NCBI RefSeq assembly: GCF_029581195.1
Contig: NZ_CP120737.1
Span: 4,379,001 to 4,443,000, forward strand
Reading direction: 5' to 3'
Source of the DNA: Solwaraspora sp. WMMD791
Lineage (GTDB): Bacteria; Actinomycetota; Actinomycetes; Mycobacteriales; Micromonosporaceae
DNA: 64,000 nt
The number at the start of each line of letters is the position of its first letter. Position 1 is the first letter of the stretch. Position numbers and translations under genes: made by a program. The notes beneath the pieces are model-generated. The model searched no databases, was not told the DNA's origin, and saw only the letters and a program-made list of their open reading frames with translations. Shown piece after piece: positions 7,184 to 14,381 of this stretch.

Positions 7184-7539
7184 GCAGCGTCGACGAATCC
7201 GGGACATCGGACCCGATCCAGCGGATGGCCCCCGGGATGACCGTGGTCGACGTACACGGTGATGTCGTCGGCCGTGTCGCCCTGGTCCGCGCCGGCGACC
7301 CGGCGGCGGTGGCGGTCGAGGGCGCTGTCGACCCGCAGGACGCGATCGGTGAACAGGTGCCGCATCCACAGGCCGGCGACGAGCCGACCACCGCACCGGA
7401 CGTCGCCGCGCGGCTGCTGCGTACCGGATTTGTCAAGATCGACGGCGTCGGCTACGCCGGGGCGGACCAGATCGCGGCGGTCGAGGCCGGCACGGTCCGA
7501 CTGACCGTTTCCCGATCCGAGGTGACACCACCCGCCTGA
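7180..7539 (+). CDS. DUF2171 / PRC-barrel-like protein
   Basis: A 119-residue protein. The segment GMTVVDVHGDVVGRVALVR is the typical opening strand pair of DUF2171/PRC-barrel proteins, which are small beta folds often linked to stress or RNA-processing contexts. A second similar half follows (GFVKIDGVGYAGADQIAAVEAGTVRL, quoted in two parts: GFVKIDGVGYAG and ADQIAAVEAGTVRL). The ATG at 7180 overlaps the upstream stop (ATGA) and is preferred to an upstream in-frame ATG inside the previous gene. Cytoplasmic. Second gene of the SOS cassette. Confidence 0.8.
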   Translation: MSSVDESGTSDPIQRMAPGMTVVDVHGDVVGRVALVRAGDPAAVAVEGAVDPQDAIGEQVPHPQAGDEPTTAPDVAARLLRTGFVKIDGVGYAGADQIAAVEAGTVRLTVSRSEVTPPA

Positions 7540-7583
7540 CCGGCGGTATGGTCACCGGGCGGACCGGCACGGTGGGGGGCGAC

Positions 7584-8279
7584 GTGGCGCGCGGTGGTGT
7601 CTTCTGCATCGAAGGTCAGTGGCACCGGGACCTCAACGAACGCGGATCCGTGCTGCCCACGCTGGAGTTGCTGGAACGGCTCGGCCGGATCCGGTTCATC
7701 CACCGGGACGCCGCCACCCCCGACGAACTGGCCTACTTCCTGGACCGCTGGCTGCTACGCCAGTACGCCGACTACCGGGTCGGGTTCTTCGCGATGCACG
7801 GCGAGCCGACCCGGCTGTGCCTGACCGAACGTCACCACGTCGACCTGGACGACGTGGCCGACCAGATGGCCGGCCGGTGCGCCGGCAAGCGGCTCTACTT
7901 CGGCAGTTGCTCTGTGCTGCGCGCCTCCGACGCCCGGATGCGCGAGTTCCTCGCCACCACCGGTGCTGCGCTGATCTGCGGCTACACCCGGGAGGTCGAC
8001 TGGGTGGAGTCGGCCGCGTTCGAGACGGTGCTGCTCGACGTACTCGCCAACGGGGTCTACAACAACGCCGCCGAGCTGCGGATGGGCTCGTCGCACTGGG
8101 CACCGCTGGCGGCGTACCTGGGGTTCCGGATCGTCTACGCCAACGGCCGCACCTGGCGGCCGACGGGCCGGCAACGCACCTCGGCCACCCGGCAGCCGGC
8201 ACCCGCAAGCCAGCCGAAGGTGCCGGCGCAGGGTGGCGGTCGCGGCGGCCGGGTCAGCGGTACGCCTGCCGACAGGTGA
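7584..8279 (+). CDS. Caspase/CHAT-like (clan CD-like) protein, DUF6642-type
   Basis: A 231-residue protein. The GTG at 7584 is chosen because a GGGGGG stretch lies 4-10 nt upstream; an in-frame ATG at 7548 is weaker. Residues 68-73 read F-F-A-M-H-G, a run of hydrophobic residues ending in His-Gly. Residues 104-110 read L-Y-F-G-S-C-S, a hydrophobic strand ending in Cys. With His72 and Cys109, 37 residues apart, this is the dyad arrangement of clan CD cysteine peptidases (caspases, CHAT, gingipain). The helix DLDDVADQMAG between them fits the fold. The last 50 residues are Gly/Pro/Arg-rich. It is separated by 44 nt from the DUF2171 gene and is the third gene after the LexA box. Proteolytic activity and substrate are inference. 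Confidence 0.7.
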   Translation: MARGGVFCIEGQWHRDLNERGSVLPTLELLERLGRIRFIHRDAATPDELAYFLDRWLLRQYADYRVGFFAMHGEPTRLCLTERHHVDLDDVADQMAGRCAGKRLYFGSCSVLRASDARMREFLATTGAALICGYTREVDWVESAAFETVLLDVLANGVYNNAAELRMGSSHWAPLAAYLGFRIVYANGRTWRPTGRQRTSATRQPAPASQPKVPAQGGGRGGRVSGTPADR

Positions 8280-8314
8280 CCGCCGCCGACTCTCTGTTCA
8301 CCCCGCACGGCGGG

Positions 8315-8572
8315 TCACCGGCTGGTCGGGCTGGTGAAAGGCGGTAGCCGGTAGCCGAGTTGCTGGCCGTAGGTCATTAGTGGGCGCAGGGTCGGCAGCA
8401 GGCTGGTTGCCTCCGACCGCCAGTGACGTCCCCGGTTGTTGTCGAGCCGGCGTTGGCGGGCCGTTGTCGTCTGCCGCAGCCGGAGGGCGTGGAGTCGCCG
8501 GGAGGCCGTGGATCGGCCGGAGCACCAGTCGAGCCAACGCAGCCACCAGTCCCTCAGCATTTCGATGATCAT
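8315..8572 (-). CDS. Small basic Trp/Arg-rich hypothetical protein
   Basis: An 85-residue protein whose start (ATG at 8572) overlaps the upstream stop as ATGA, with GGAGAG 5-10 nt before it. The N-terminus MIIEMLRDWWLRWLDWC is amphipathic and tryptophan-rich, possibly membrane-associating; the rest is arginine-rich. No family recognised. Last gene of a five-gene overlapping minus-strand operon (9413 to 8315). It is convergent with the caspase-like gene, leaving 35 nt between them. Confidence 0.6.
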   Translation of the reverse strand: MIIEMLRDWWLRWLDWCSGRSTASRRLHALRLRQTTTARQRRLDNNRGRHWRSEATSLLPTLRPLMTYGQQLGYRLPPFTSPTSR

Positions 8573-8850
8573 GTTCTCTCCTTGGTTGGTTGTGCTGTCG
8601 GTTGTCGTTTGGGCAGTCGGTGGAGTCCGCGTCGTTGGACGAAGATCTCCCGCCGATCGGCGGCCAGTCCGCGTTCGTCGATGACATAGCCGGTGAGCCA
8701 GACCCAGCCGTGGTAGGTGGGTTTCCGGTCCATCGAGATGACCCGGAACCTCAGTCGTCGGTCGCCGGCGAACTGCACGCTCGCTTCCGCACCGATCAGC
8801 AGTACGTCGCCGGGTTTGGGTTCGGGTGTGCGGAGCAGTCGGTCATCCAC
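8569..8850 (-). CDS. Hypothetical protein, beta-rich, unknown
   Basis: A 93-residue protein starting at GTG 8850, inside the end of the preceding 57-residue gene (8-nt overlap). The core is beta-rich (PGDVLLIGAEASVQFAG, LRFRVISMDRKP, GWVWLTGYVIDE, REIFVQRRGL) followed by a Lys/Arg/Pro tail. No recognised family. The pattern of overlaps on both sides supports a genuine operon member. Confidence 0.7.
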   Translation of the reverse strand: MDDRLLRTPEPKPGDVLLIGAEASVQFAGDRRLRFRVISMDRKPTYHGWVWLTGYVIDERGLAADRREIFVQRRGLHRLPKRQPTAQPTKERT

Positions 8851-9016
8851 CGGGTCTTCCGTCGCGGCACGGTCGTTCGACGCCGTCGGCGCCTCGTTCC
8901 GTCGGCCAGGTGGTGAGGCCGCAGCAGGGGCACCATCTGGACTTGACCCGGAACGAGAACAGTCCGGCGCAGAAGCCGAGCAGGGCCGCTCCGACGATCG
9001 CTCCGATGCTCAGCAT
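8843..9016 (-). CDS. Small membrane protein with CPCC metal-knuckle motif
   Basis: A 57-residue gene. Residues 3-21 (SIGAIVGAALLGFCAGLFS) form one transmembrane helix. R-W-C-P-C-C-G follows at about 27-33, and there is a further Cys at about 50, so a zinc site is possible. ATG at 9016 overlaps the preceding stop as ATGCTGA; its own stop lies inside the next gene. An SD-like GGGAA precedes the start. No family recognised. Its reading frame stays open between overlapping neighbours, which supports expression. Confidence 0.65.
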   Translation of the reverse strand: MLSIGAIVGAALLGFCAGLFSFRVKSRWCPCCGLTTWPTERGADGVERPCRDGRPGG

Positions 9017-9090
9017 CGGCGTTCCCGGCTGGGTCGGGTTGGGATGGGGGTCACGGCCGTCCGGTCTTCTCGCTGGTGTCGATGGTTCAT
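9010..9090 (-). CDS. Tiny coupled ORF (26 residues)
   Basis: Starts at ATG 9090 overlapping the recombinase-like stop (ATGA) and ends overlapping the next start (ATGCTGA). The product is a very basic 26-residue peptide (MNHRHQRED, then PTRPSRERRC). It may be a real peptide or simply a coupling ORF that carries ribosomes to the next gene. Confidence 0.4.
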   Translation of the reverse strand: MNHRHQREDRTAVTPIPTRPSRERRC

Positions 9091-9413
9091 GAGGTCAGTT
9101 CCTCCTGCAGGGTGTGGACTTGGACGCCGGTGTCTTCCAGCGCGTGGCGGAGGTGGCGCTGGGCGGCCGGATGGGTGGAGAGGCGCGCGAGGCTGGGCAT
9201 GATCACGTGCCGGGCACCGGAGCGGCTGATCTGTTCGATCAGTGCGGTGAGGGCGGGCCGGTTGGGCGTGGTGGTGTCCTGGTCGCGGAAGAGTCCCGCG
9301 AAGCAGTAGCCCTCCTGTTCGGCCCAGAACTGGAGTGCGAGTTCCATCTGCCGGGTGTCGCCATCGAGGGCGTCGCGGTCCACCCGCAGGTAGCCGTACA
9401 TCAACGGCTTCAC
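9087..9413 (-). CDS. Serine-recombinase-like N-terminal domain protein lacking the catalytic Ser
   Basis: A 108-residue protein consisting only of the resolvase/invertase N-terminal fold. Y-G-Y-L-R-V-D-R-D aligns with the family Y-x-R-V-S-x-x-x-Q, placing Asp where the nucleophilic Ser should be. TPNRPALTALIEQI matches the conserved RP-L block, and SLARLSTHP the D-R-L-x-R block with its first Asp missing. No DNA-binding domain is present, so recombination is very unlikely; a regulatory or structural role is more plausible. The GTG at 9413 is chosen because GGGAGG lies 9 nt upstream. First gene of the overlapping operon; divergent from the Scr1-type regulator. Confidence 0.75.
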   Translation of the reverse strand: MKPLMYGYLRVDRDALDGDTRQMELALQFWAEQEGYCFAGLFRDQDTTTPNRPALTALIEQISRSGARHVIMPSLARLSTHPAAQRHLRHALEDTGVQVHTLQEELTS

Positions 9414-9512
9414 CGTGGACTGCCTCCCTTCGAGCGGGACTGACGGCACGTGTCTGCACTGGTGACCCCGCACGGACTGCTGAGCGAGGTGGCGCGCTCG
9501 GTATCGAAAACG

Positions 9513-9541
9513 AGTAGAGCACTGCGTGTATCGATCTGCAA
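9513..9541 (-). promoter_or_regulatory. Possible promoter of the recombinase-like operon and divergent control region
   Basis: Minus-strand TTGCAG (9541-9536), 17-nt spacer, TCTACT (9518-9513) resembles a SigA-type promoter about 100 nt upstream of the GTG at 9413. The whole gap 9414-9669 is AT-richer than its surroundings. It also holds a small palindrome around 9544-9555 (CTTCATTTGAAG), a candidate site for the Scr1-type regulator. Confidence 0.35.
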
Positions 9542-9669
9542 GACTTCATTTGAAGGACCCGAAAAGCTGTCATCACGGGCGAAGCAAGCATTGCAAAACA
9601 CGCGTACGGGTGCTTTCATCGTGAGTGACAGGATCGCCTCACCGTGAAGCGAGGAGCGGAGGACGGAAC

Positions 9670-10554
9670 GTGGCGGAAGGAGCGACAGGATCGACCGTGC
9701 CGAGACGGCAACTGGGTCGCTACCTGCGTGATCTCCGGATGCAGGCCCGGTTCACGGTCAGAGCCGCCGCCTCCGCTCTGGAGTGGAGCGAAGCGAAGAT
9801 CTGGCGGATCGAGACCGGGCAGACGTCCATGCGGTCACTCGACGTCGAGCAGATGTGCCGCGTCTACGGCGCGTTGGCCGAGACGACGACATCGCTGATG
9901 GCTCTCGCCAAGGAGACCAAGAGCAAGGGCTGGTGGCTGTCGTACGCCGACGTCATCAACGAAGGGTTCGACCTGTACATCGGCCTGGAGGAGTCCTGCC
10001 GTCGCCTGCGGTGGTACGAGGCCGAGCTCGTACCAGGACTACTCCAAACCGCAGAGTACGCCCGTACGCTGATCGAGGCCGACAACCCCGGCACGGAGCC
10101 GGGCGAGATCGCCCGACGGGTTCAACTTCGTATCGCTCGGCAGGCGCTGCTCACCAGACCGGTCGCGGCACCGGAGCTGAGGGTGGTGCTCAACGAGTCG
10201 ATCCTCCGGCGGCCGGTGGGCGGGCGGGAGGTCATGAGCGCCCAGCTGGAACGGCTGATCGCCGTGAGCGAGATGCCGAACGTGACGCTGCGGGTGCTGC
10301 CCTTCGCGGTCGGGACACACGCCGGCATCATGTCGGGTCCGTTCGTCGTGCTGGAGTTCCCCACCAACGGCAACGGCCAGGCCACCGAACCGCCCACAGT
10401 CTACGTCGATGGTTTCACCGGGGCGCTGTTCCTGGACAAACCGCATGAGATCGACCGGTACGAGGCAGCATTCAACAACATCTGGGACGCCTCGCTCGAT
10501 GAACAGTCATCGAGGCAGGCAATCAGGGACGCGATGAAGGAGATGGGCAAATGA
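9670..10554 (+). CDS. Scr1-family XRE regulator (HTH_31 + DUF5753)
   Basis: A 294-residue regulator. Residues about 12-70 are the XRE helix-turn-helix (LGRYLRDLRMQARFTV, SALEWSEAKIWRIETGQ). From about residue 95 to the end is the DUF5753 domain, with the characteristic WYEAELVPGLLQTAEYAR and RQALLTRP motifs. The GTG at 9670 has GGAGGA about 9 nt upstream, so it is preferred to the ATG at 9625. Its stop overlaps the DUF397 start (ATGA). These pairs are abundant in actinomycetes; the Streptomyces Scr1/Scr2 pair influences antibiotic production. Divergent from the recombinase-like operon, which it may control. Confidence 0.92.
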   Translation: MAEGATGSTVPRRQLGRYLRDLRMQARFTVRAAASALEWSEAKIWRIETGQTSMRSLDVEQMCRVYGALAETTTSLMALAKETKSKGWWLSYADVINEGFDLYIGLEESCRRLRWYEAELVPGLLQTAEYARTLIEADNPGTEPGEIARRVQLRIARQALLTRPVAAPELRVVLNESILRRPVGGREVMSAQLERLIAVSEMPNVTLRVLPFAVGTHAGIMSGPFVVLEFPTNGNGQATEPPTVYVDGFTGALFLDKPHEIDRYEAAFNNIWDASLDEQSSRQAIRDAMKEMGK

Positions 10555-10748
10555 TCACTGGCGATGTTTCAGCGGCTCGTTGGTTCACGTCAAGCCGGAG
10601 CAACGGACAGAACAACTGCGTCGAGGTGGCCGACAACCTGCCCGGCCGGGTCCTGGTCCGGGACACCAAGAACCGCGACAGCGGCACCCTGGCCTTCGCC
10701 CCGTCCGCGTGGCGCTCGTTCGTCGACCTGGCCAAGCAGCACCACTGA
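10551..10748 (+). CDS. DUF397 protein (Scr2-like partner)
   Basis: A 65-residue protein with the DUF397 hallmarks: WFTSSRSNGQNNCVEVAD near the N-terminus, VLVRDTKNRDSGTLAF in the middle, and W-R-S-F-V at the C-terminus. Translationally coupled to the Scr1-type regulator by a 4-nt overlap. DUF397 proteins are thought to modulate the regulator. Followed by a terminator. Confidence 0.95.
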   Translation: MITGDVSAARWFTSSRSNGQNNCVEVADNLPGRVLVRDTKNRDSGTLAFAPSAWRSFVDLAKQHH

Positions 10749-10782
10749 TCGCCTGACGCCTACCCCGGCGAGATATCCAACG

Positions 10783-10814
10783 AGCGCCGACCCCGCCTCA
10801 GCAGGGTCGGCGCT
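10783..10814 (+). terminator. Terminator after DUF397
   Basis: Perfect 11-bp stem AGCGCCGACCC / GGGTCGGCGCT with a 10-nt loop, followed by CTGCCCTTTG. Located 35 nt after the DUF397 stop. Confidence 0.85.
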
Positions 10815-10843
10815 CTGCCCTTTGCCGGAGAGCCCGCACGCTG

Positions 10844-10906
10844 CGTCGAGGTGAGGATTATGCACGTTAAAACGCCTGAATAACGTGCGTAATCCTCACC
10901 TCGACG
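10844..10906. repeat. Long 26-bp inverted repeat between convergent genes
   Basis: Arms 10844-10869 and 10881-10906 are complementary at 25 of 26 positions (one A/G difference) around an 11-nt loop. The arms include GTGAGGATTA and GCACGTTA, less GC-rich than most hairpins here. It follows the DUF397 terminator and precedes the end of the recD2 gene (10940). It could be that gene's terminator or an extragenic palindromic element. Confidence 0.85.
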
Positions 10907-10939
10907 TAGGCGGAGTTACACGATATTGATCATCAAGGG

Positions 10940-13192
10940 TCAGTCGTCGGGTGCCAGGCGGTGAGTGAGTGCGGTGTGCCGGCGGCCGGCCCCGGCGGTC
11001 CGGACCGCGATCGCGATCGCCTTGCGGGAGCCGACCAGGACCACGAGTTTCTTCGCCCGGGTCACCGCCGTGTAGAGCAGGTTGCGCTGCAGCAGCGTGT
11101 ACGAGCTCATGGTGACCGGGATGACCACCGCCGGATACTCGCTGCCCTGGGAGCGGTGCACGGTGATGGCGTACGCGTGTTGCAACTCGTCGAGCTCGTC
11201 GAACTCGTACTCGATGTCCTCGTCCTCGTCGGTGCGGACAGTGAGTTTGCGGTCCTCGGTGCTGATCGCGGTGACCACGCCGATGGTGCCGTTGAAGACC
11301 CCGGCGGTGCCCTTGTCGTAGTTGTTGCGGATCTGGATGACCTTGTCGTTGATCCGGAACACCCGGGCCCCGTGCCGCCGCTCCGGGCGGTCGTCGCGCG
11401 GCGGTGCGAGGGCCTCCTGCAGGGCGACGTTGAGGTTGCCGGCGCCGGCCGGGCCCCGGTGCATCGGGGCGAGCACCTGGATGTCGCGGGCCGGCACCCG
11501 GAACTTGCGCGGAATCCGCCGGGCGACGACGTCGACGACCAGGCCGGCGACCGCCTCCGGGTCGTCGGCGGCGAACAGGAAGAAGTCGGCCATGCCGTCG
11601 GTACGGGGCTGCTCACCAGCGTTGATCCGATGCGCGTTGACCACCACACCGGACTCCTGGGCCTGGCGGAAGATCCGGGTCAACCGCACCTGCGGTACGG
11701 CGGGCGCGGCGAGCACGTCGCGCAGCACCTCGCCGGCGCCGACCGACGGCAGCTGGTCGACGTCGCCGACCAGCAGCAGATGCGAGCCGGGCGCCACCGC
11801 TTTGACCAGCTTGTTGGCCAGGATCAGGTCGAGCATCGAGGCCTCGTCGACGACGATCAGGTCCGCGTCGATCGGGTTGTCCCGGTCGTACGTCGGATCC
11901 CCGCCGGGGCGTAGTTGCAGCAGCCGGTGCACGGTGGCGGCCGGGTGCCCGGTGAGCTCGGTCATCCGTTTCGCGGCCCGGCCGGTCGGCGCGGCGAGGA
12001 CGATCTTGGCGCCCTTGGCGGCGGCCAGCGTGATGATCGACTTGACGGTGAACGACTTGCCGCAGCCCGGTCCGCCGGTGAGCACCGCGACCTTCGAGGT
12101 CAGCGCCAGGCGTACCGCCTGCTCCTGTTCGGGGGCGAGATCGGCACCGGTCCCGGCACGCAGCCAGGCCAGCGCCTTTCCCCAGTCGACGTCGGCGAAG
12201 GCCGACAACCGGTCGGCGCGGTGGTGCAGCAGCCGCAGCAGGCTGCCGGCCAGTGAGCACTCGGCCCGGTGGAACGGCACCAGGTAGACCGCCGGGATGG
12301 TGCCACCGTCGCTGGTCGGGTTCGGCACCGCCTCGCGTACCACGCCTTCCTCGGTGACCAGCGCGGCGAGTGCGTCGCGGACCAGCTCGACGGCGACCCC
12401 GAGGATGCCGGCGGCGTCGGTGCACAGGTTCGGTTCCGGCAGGTAGCAGTGGCCGTTGTCGGCGGCCTCGGAGAGGGTGTACTGGATGCCGGCCTTGATC
12501 CGTTCCGGGCTGTCGTGCGGGATGCCGACCGCCTGGGCGATGGTGTCGGCGGTCTTGAAGCCGATGCCCCAGACGTCGGCGGCCAGCCGGTACGGCTCGT
12601 TGCGCACGATCGAAATCGACGCGTCGCCGTACTTCTTGTAGATCCGTACGGCGAGCGAGGTGGTGACGCCGACGCCCTGCAGGAAGATCATCACTTCCTT
12701 GATCGCCTGCTGTTCGATCCACGCCTTGGCGATCAGCGAGGTCCGCTTCGGCCCCAGACCAGGAACCTCGACGAGGCGGGCCGCCTCTTCCTCGATGATC
12801 CGCAGCGTGTCGGCACCGAAGTGGGCGACGATCCGGCCGGCCATCTTCGGTCCGATCCCCTTGATCAGCCCGGAGCCGAGGTAGCGTTCGATGCCCTGCA
12901 CCGTCGCCGGCAACACCGTCGTGTACGAGTGGACCTCGAACTGCCGGCCGTACTTCGGGTGCGACCCCCAGCGGCCGACCAGCCGCAGGCTCTCCCCGGG
13001 CTGTACGCCGAGCAGCGAACCGACCACGGTCAGCAGGTCGGCACCGGACCGGTCGGTGGCCACCCGGGCGATGGTGTAGCCGGTCTCCTCGTTGGCGTAG
13101 GTGATCCGTTCCAGAACCGCGTCCAGGACGGCGGCGGGACGAGCCGCGCCAGCCGGCGGCGCGGCGGCGGGTCGTCCGGTGGCGGCGGTCAC
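10940..13192 (-). CDS. recD2: RecD2-like SF1B DNA helicase
   Basis: A 750-residue ATP-dependent 5'-3' helicase. The N-terminal region (about 20-100) is an OB-like domain. Helix-hairpin-helix motifs follow: KGIGPKMAGRIV near 111-122, VPGLGPKR at 143-150, and VWGIGFKTADTIA near 207. The motor starts about residue 350 with Walker A GGPGCGKS at 373-380. Walker B is VVDEASMLD, and the C-terminal YAITVHRSQGSEYPAV is the UvrD-like motif. This HhH-containing architecture is RecD2, not the RecBCD subunit; no recB or recC lies nearby. Expected role: DNA repair and replication-fork processing. Monocistronic. Confidence 0.95.
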   Translation of the reverse strand: MTAATGRPAAAPPAGAARPAAVLDAVLERITYANEETGYTIARVATDRSGADLLTVVGSLLGVQPGESLRLVGRWGSHPKYGRQFEVHSYTTVLPATVQGIERYLGSGLIKGIGPKMAGRIVAHFGADTLRIIEEEAARLVEVPGLGPKRTSLIAKAWIEQQAIKEVMIFLQGVGVTTSLAVRIYKKYGDASISIVRNEPYRLAADVWGIGFKTADTIAQAVGIPHDSPERIKAGIQYTLSEAADNGHCYLPEPNLCTDAAGILGVAVELVRDALAALVTEEGVVREAVPNPTSDGGTIPAVYLVPFHRAECSLAGSLLRLLHHRADRLSAFADVDWGKALAWLRAGTGADLAPEQEQAVRLALTSKVAVLTGGPGCGKSFTVKSIITLAAAKGAKIVLAAPTGRAAKRMTELTGHPAATVHRLLQLRPGGDPTYDRDNPIDADLIVVDEASMLDLILANKLVKAVAPGSHLLLVGDVDQLPSVGAGEVLRDVLAAPAVPQVRLTRIFRQAQESGVVVNAHRINAGEQPRTDGMADFFLFAADDPEAVAGLVVDVVARRIPRKFRVPARDIQVLAPMHRGPAGAGNLNVALQEALAPPRDDRPERRHGARVFRINDKVIQIRNNYDKGTAGVFNGTIGVVTAISTEDRKLTVRTDEDEDIEYEFDELDELQHAYAITVHRSQGSEYPAVVIPVTMSSYTLLQRNLLYTAVTRAKKLVVLVGSRKAIAIAVRTAGAGRRHTALTHRLAPDD

Positions 13193-13350
13193 CGGTCGAT
13201 TATGCCGAGACCTGGTCCGCCGACCTCGGCGCCACCGGCCGGCACGGGGCAGCCTGCCTGGCCGGTACGTGGCACACTGCCTGGTCGGCGCGGGAGCACC
13301 GGCACCGTACCGCCAGATCCCACCCCCTGCGTAGAGAAGGTCGGCGACCG

Positions 13351-13929
13351 ATGGACCAGCAGTTCCTGCAATCCCAACGACAGCTGCTCGTACGGCAGCG
13401 CATCCGGCTGATGGTCAACCAGTACGAGGTGTGCGCGGCGCAGCCGGACGGCTCGCCGGGTCCGCTGCTGGCCTTCGCCCAGCAGAAGCGGATGGCCTTC
13501 CGCGAGCAGGTCACCCTCTACGCCGACGACCAGCGCCAGCAGCCGCTGCTGGGCTTCAAGGCCCGGCAGATCATCGACCTCGGTGCCACCTACGACGTGA
13601 CGGACGCCGCCGGCACTCCGATCGGACTGTTCCGCAAGGATTTCGCCAAGTCCCTGCTGCGGTCCACCTGGCACCTGGAGCAGCCCGGTCTCGGGGTGGC
13701 CACCGGCGCGGAACGCAACATGGCGGTGGCGCTGCTGCGGCGGCTCAGCGACCTGCTGTCGTGGCTGCCGTACCACTTCGACTTCACGATCGACGGTCAG
13801 CCGGCGTTCTCGGTCGTCCGCAAGTGGGGTCTGCGGGACAGCTACCTGGTCGACATCCACCACCCGCAGTTGGACCGGCGGTTGGTCATCGCCATGGCGG
13901 TCGCGCTGGACGCGCTGCAGTCGCGCTGA
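13351..13929 (+). CDS. LURP-one-related (DUF567) tubby-like protein
   Basis: A 192-residue beta-barrel-type protein of the LURP-one/phospholipid-scramblase-like superfamily. Typical stretches are LLVRQRIRLMVNQYEVC, FREQVTLYADD, LLGFKARQIIDLGATYDV, IGLFRKDFAKSLLRSTW and YHFDFTIDGQPAF. The family is found in plants and bacteria; its bacterial role is not established, with membrane or lipid sensing suggested. No signal peptide. Start at ATG 13351 after a GAGAAGG stretch 13-19 nt upstream. A strong terminator follows at 14009. Confidence 0.88.
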   Translation: MDQQFLQSQRQLLVRQRIRLMVNQYEVCAAQPDGSPGPLLAFAQQKRMAFREQVTLYADDQRQQPLLGFKARQIIDLGATYDVTDAAGTPIGLFRKDFAKSLLRSTWHLEQPGLGVATGAERNMAVALLRRLSDLLSWLPYHFDFTIDGQPAFSVVRKWGLRDSYLVDIHHPQLDRRLVIAMAVALDALQSR

Positions 13930-14008
13930 CCACCGACCTGGACAGGGAACGGCCTTGGCGGTGATCAGTCGGTGGTGGCAACGTGCTGCCGTCCAGCCTG
14001 ATCTGACG

Positions 14009-14049
14009 GGTGCGGGGTGCGGTCGGTGATCCCGGCCGCACCCCGCACC
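14009..14049 (+). terminator. Terminator after the LURP-one gene
   Basis: Perfect 14-bp stem GGTGCGGGGTGCGG / CCGCACCCCGCACC with a 13-nt loop, 80 nt after the stop at 13929. A weaker 9-bp stem (ACCACCGAC / GTCGGTGGT) lies just before it. Confidence 0.8.
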
Positions 14050-14083
14050 GTCCAGTCGAGGAGAACGTCTTGCCCCGGTCACC

Positions 14084-14255
14084 GTGGACTACGTCTCGCT
14101 CGGCGACTCGTACGCCGCCGGTCTCGGTGCCGGCACCAGCGCAGCTCGGGCAGACCCAGGGCTACCTGGCGGCGATGCTGTCCGCTGTCGGCTCGGTCGA
14201 GCAACTGCAGGAGTGGATCGTGCAGCGCGCGACGCCGTACCGTCGCCGGGAGTGA
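14084..14255 (+). pseudogene. Broken SGNH/GDSL hydrolase remnant
   Basis: The start of this stretch encodes VDYVSLGDSYAAGLGAGTS, the block-I signature of SGNH/GDSL esterases with the nucleophile Ser in GDSY. The hydrolase frame loses homology after about 20 residues. In a second frame the region ends with a coherent tail (QLGQTQGYLAAMLSAVGSV, then LQEWIVQRATPYRRRE and a stop at 14253-14255). The most likely reading is a deleted and frameshifted gene joining the beginning of a hydrolase to another C-terminal tail. No intact catalytic domain remains. Confidence 0.55.
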
Positions 14256-14381
14256 CCGCGCCGCCGGATCCGGGTGGTCGCCGGACAACCCGACGTGGTG
14301 GCCGTCCGGTTCAGGCGCCGCCCATCGGGGCGGGCGGACCGGGCGGCCACAGGTGAGCCGTCCTCACTAAGATATCGATTT

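Noticed and set aside
8298-8687. A 129-codon minus-strand frame
   Set aside because: It overlaps two better-supported coupled genes in another frame and has no ribosome-binding site or protein-like pattern.
9087-9413. Active site-specific recombinase of an integrated element
   Set aside because: The catalytic serine is replaced by Asp and no DNA-binding domain or attachment sites are present.
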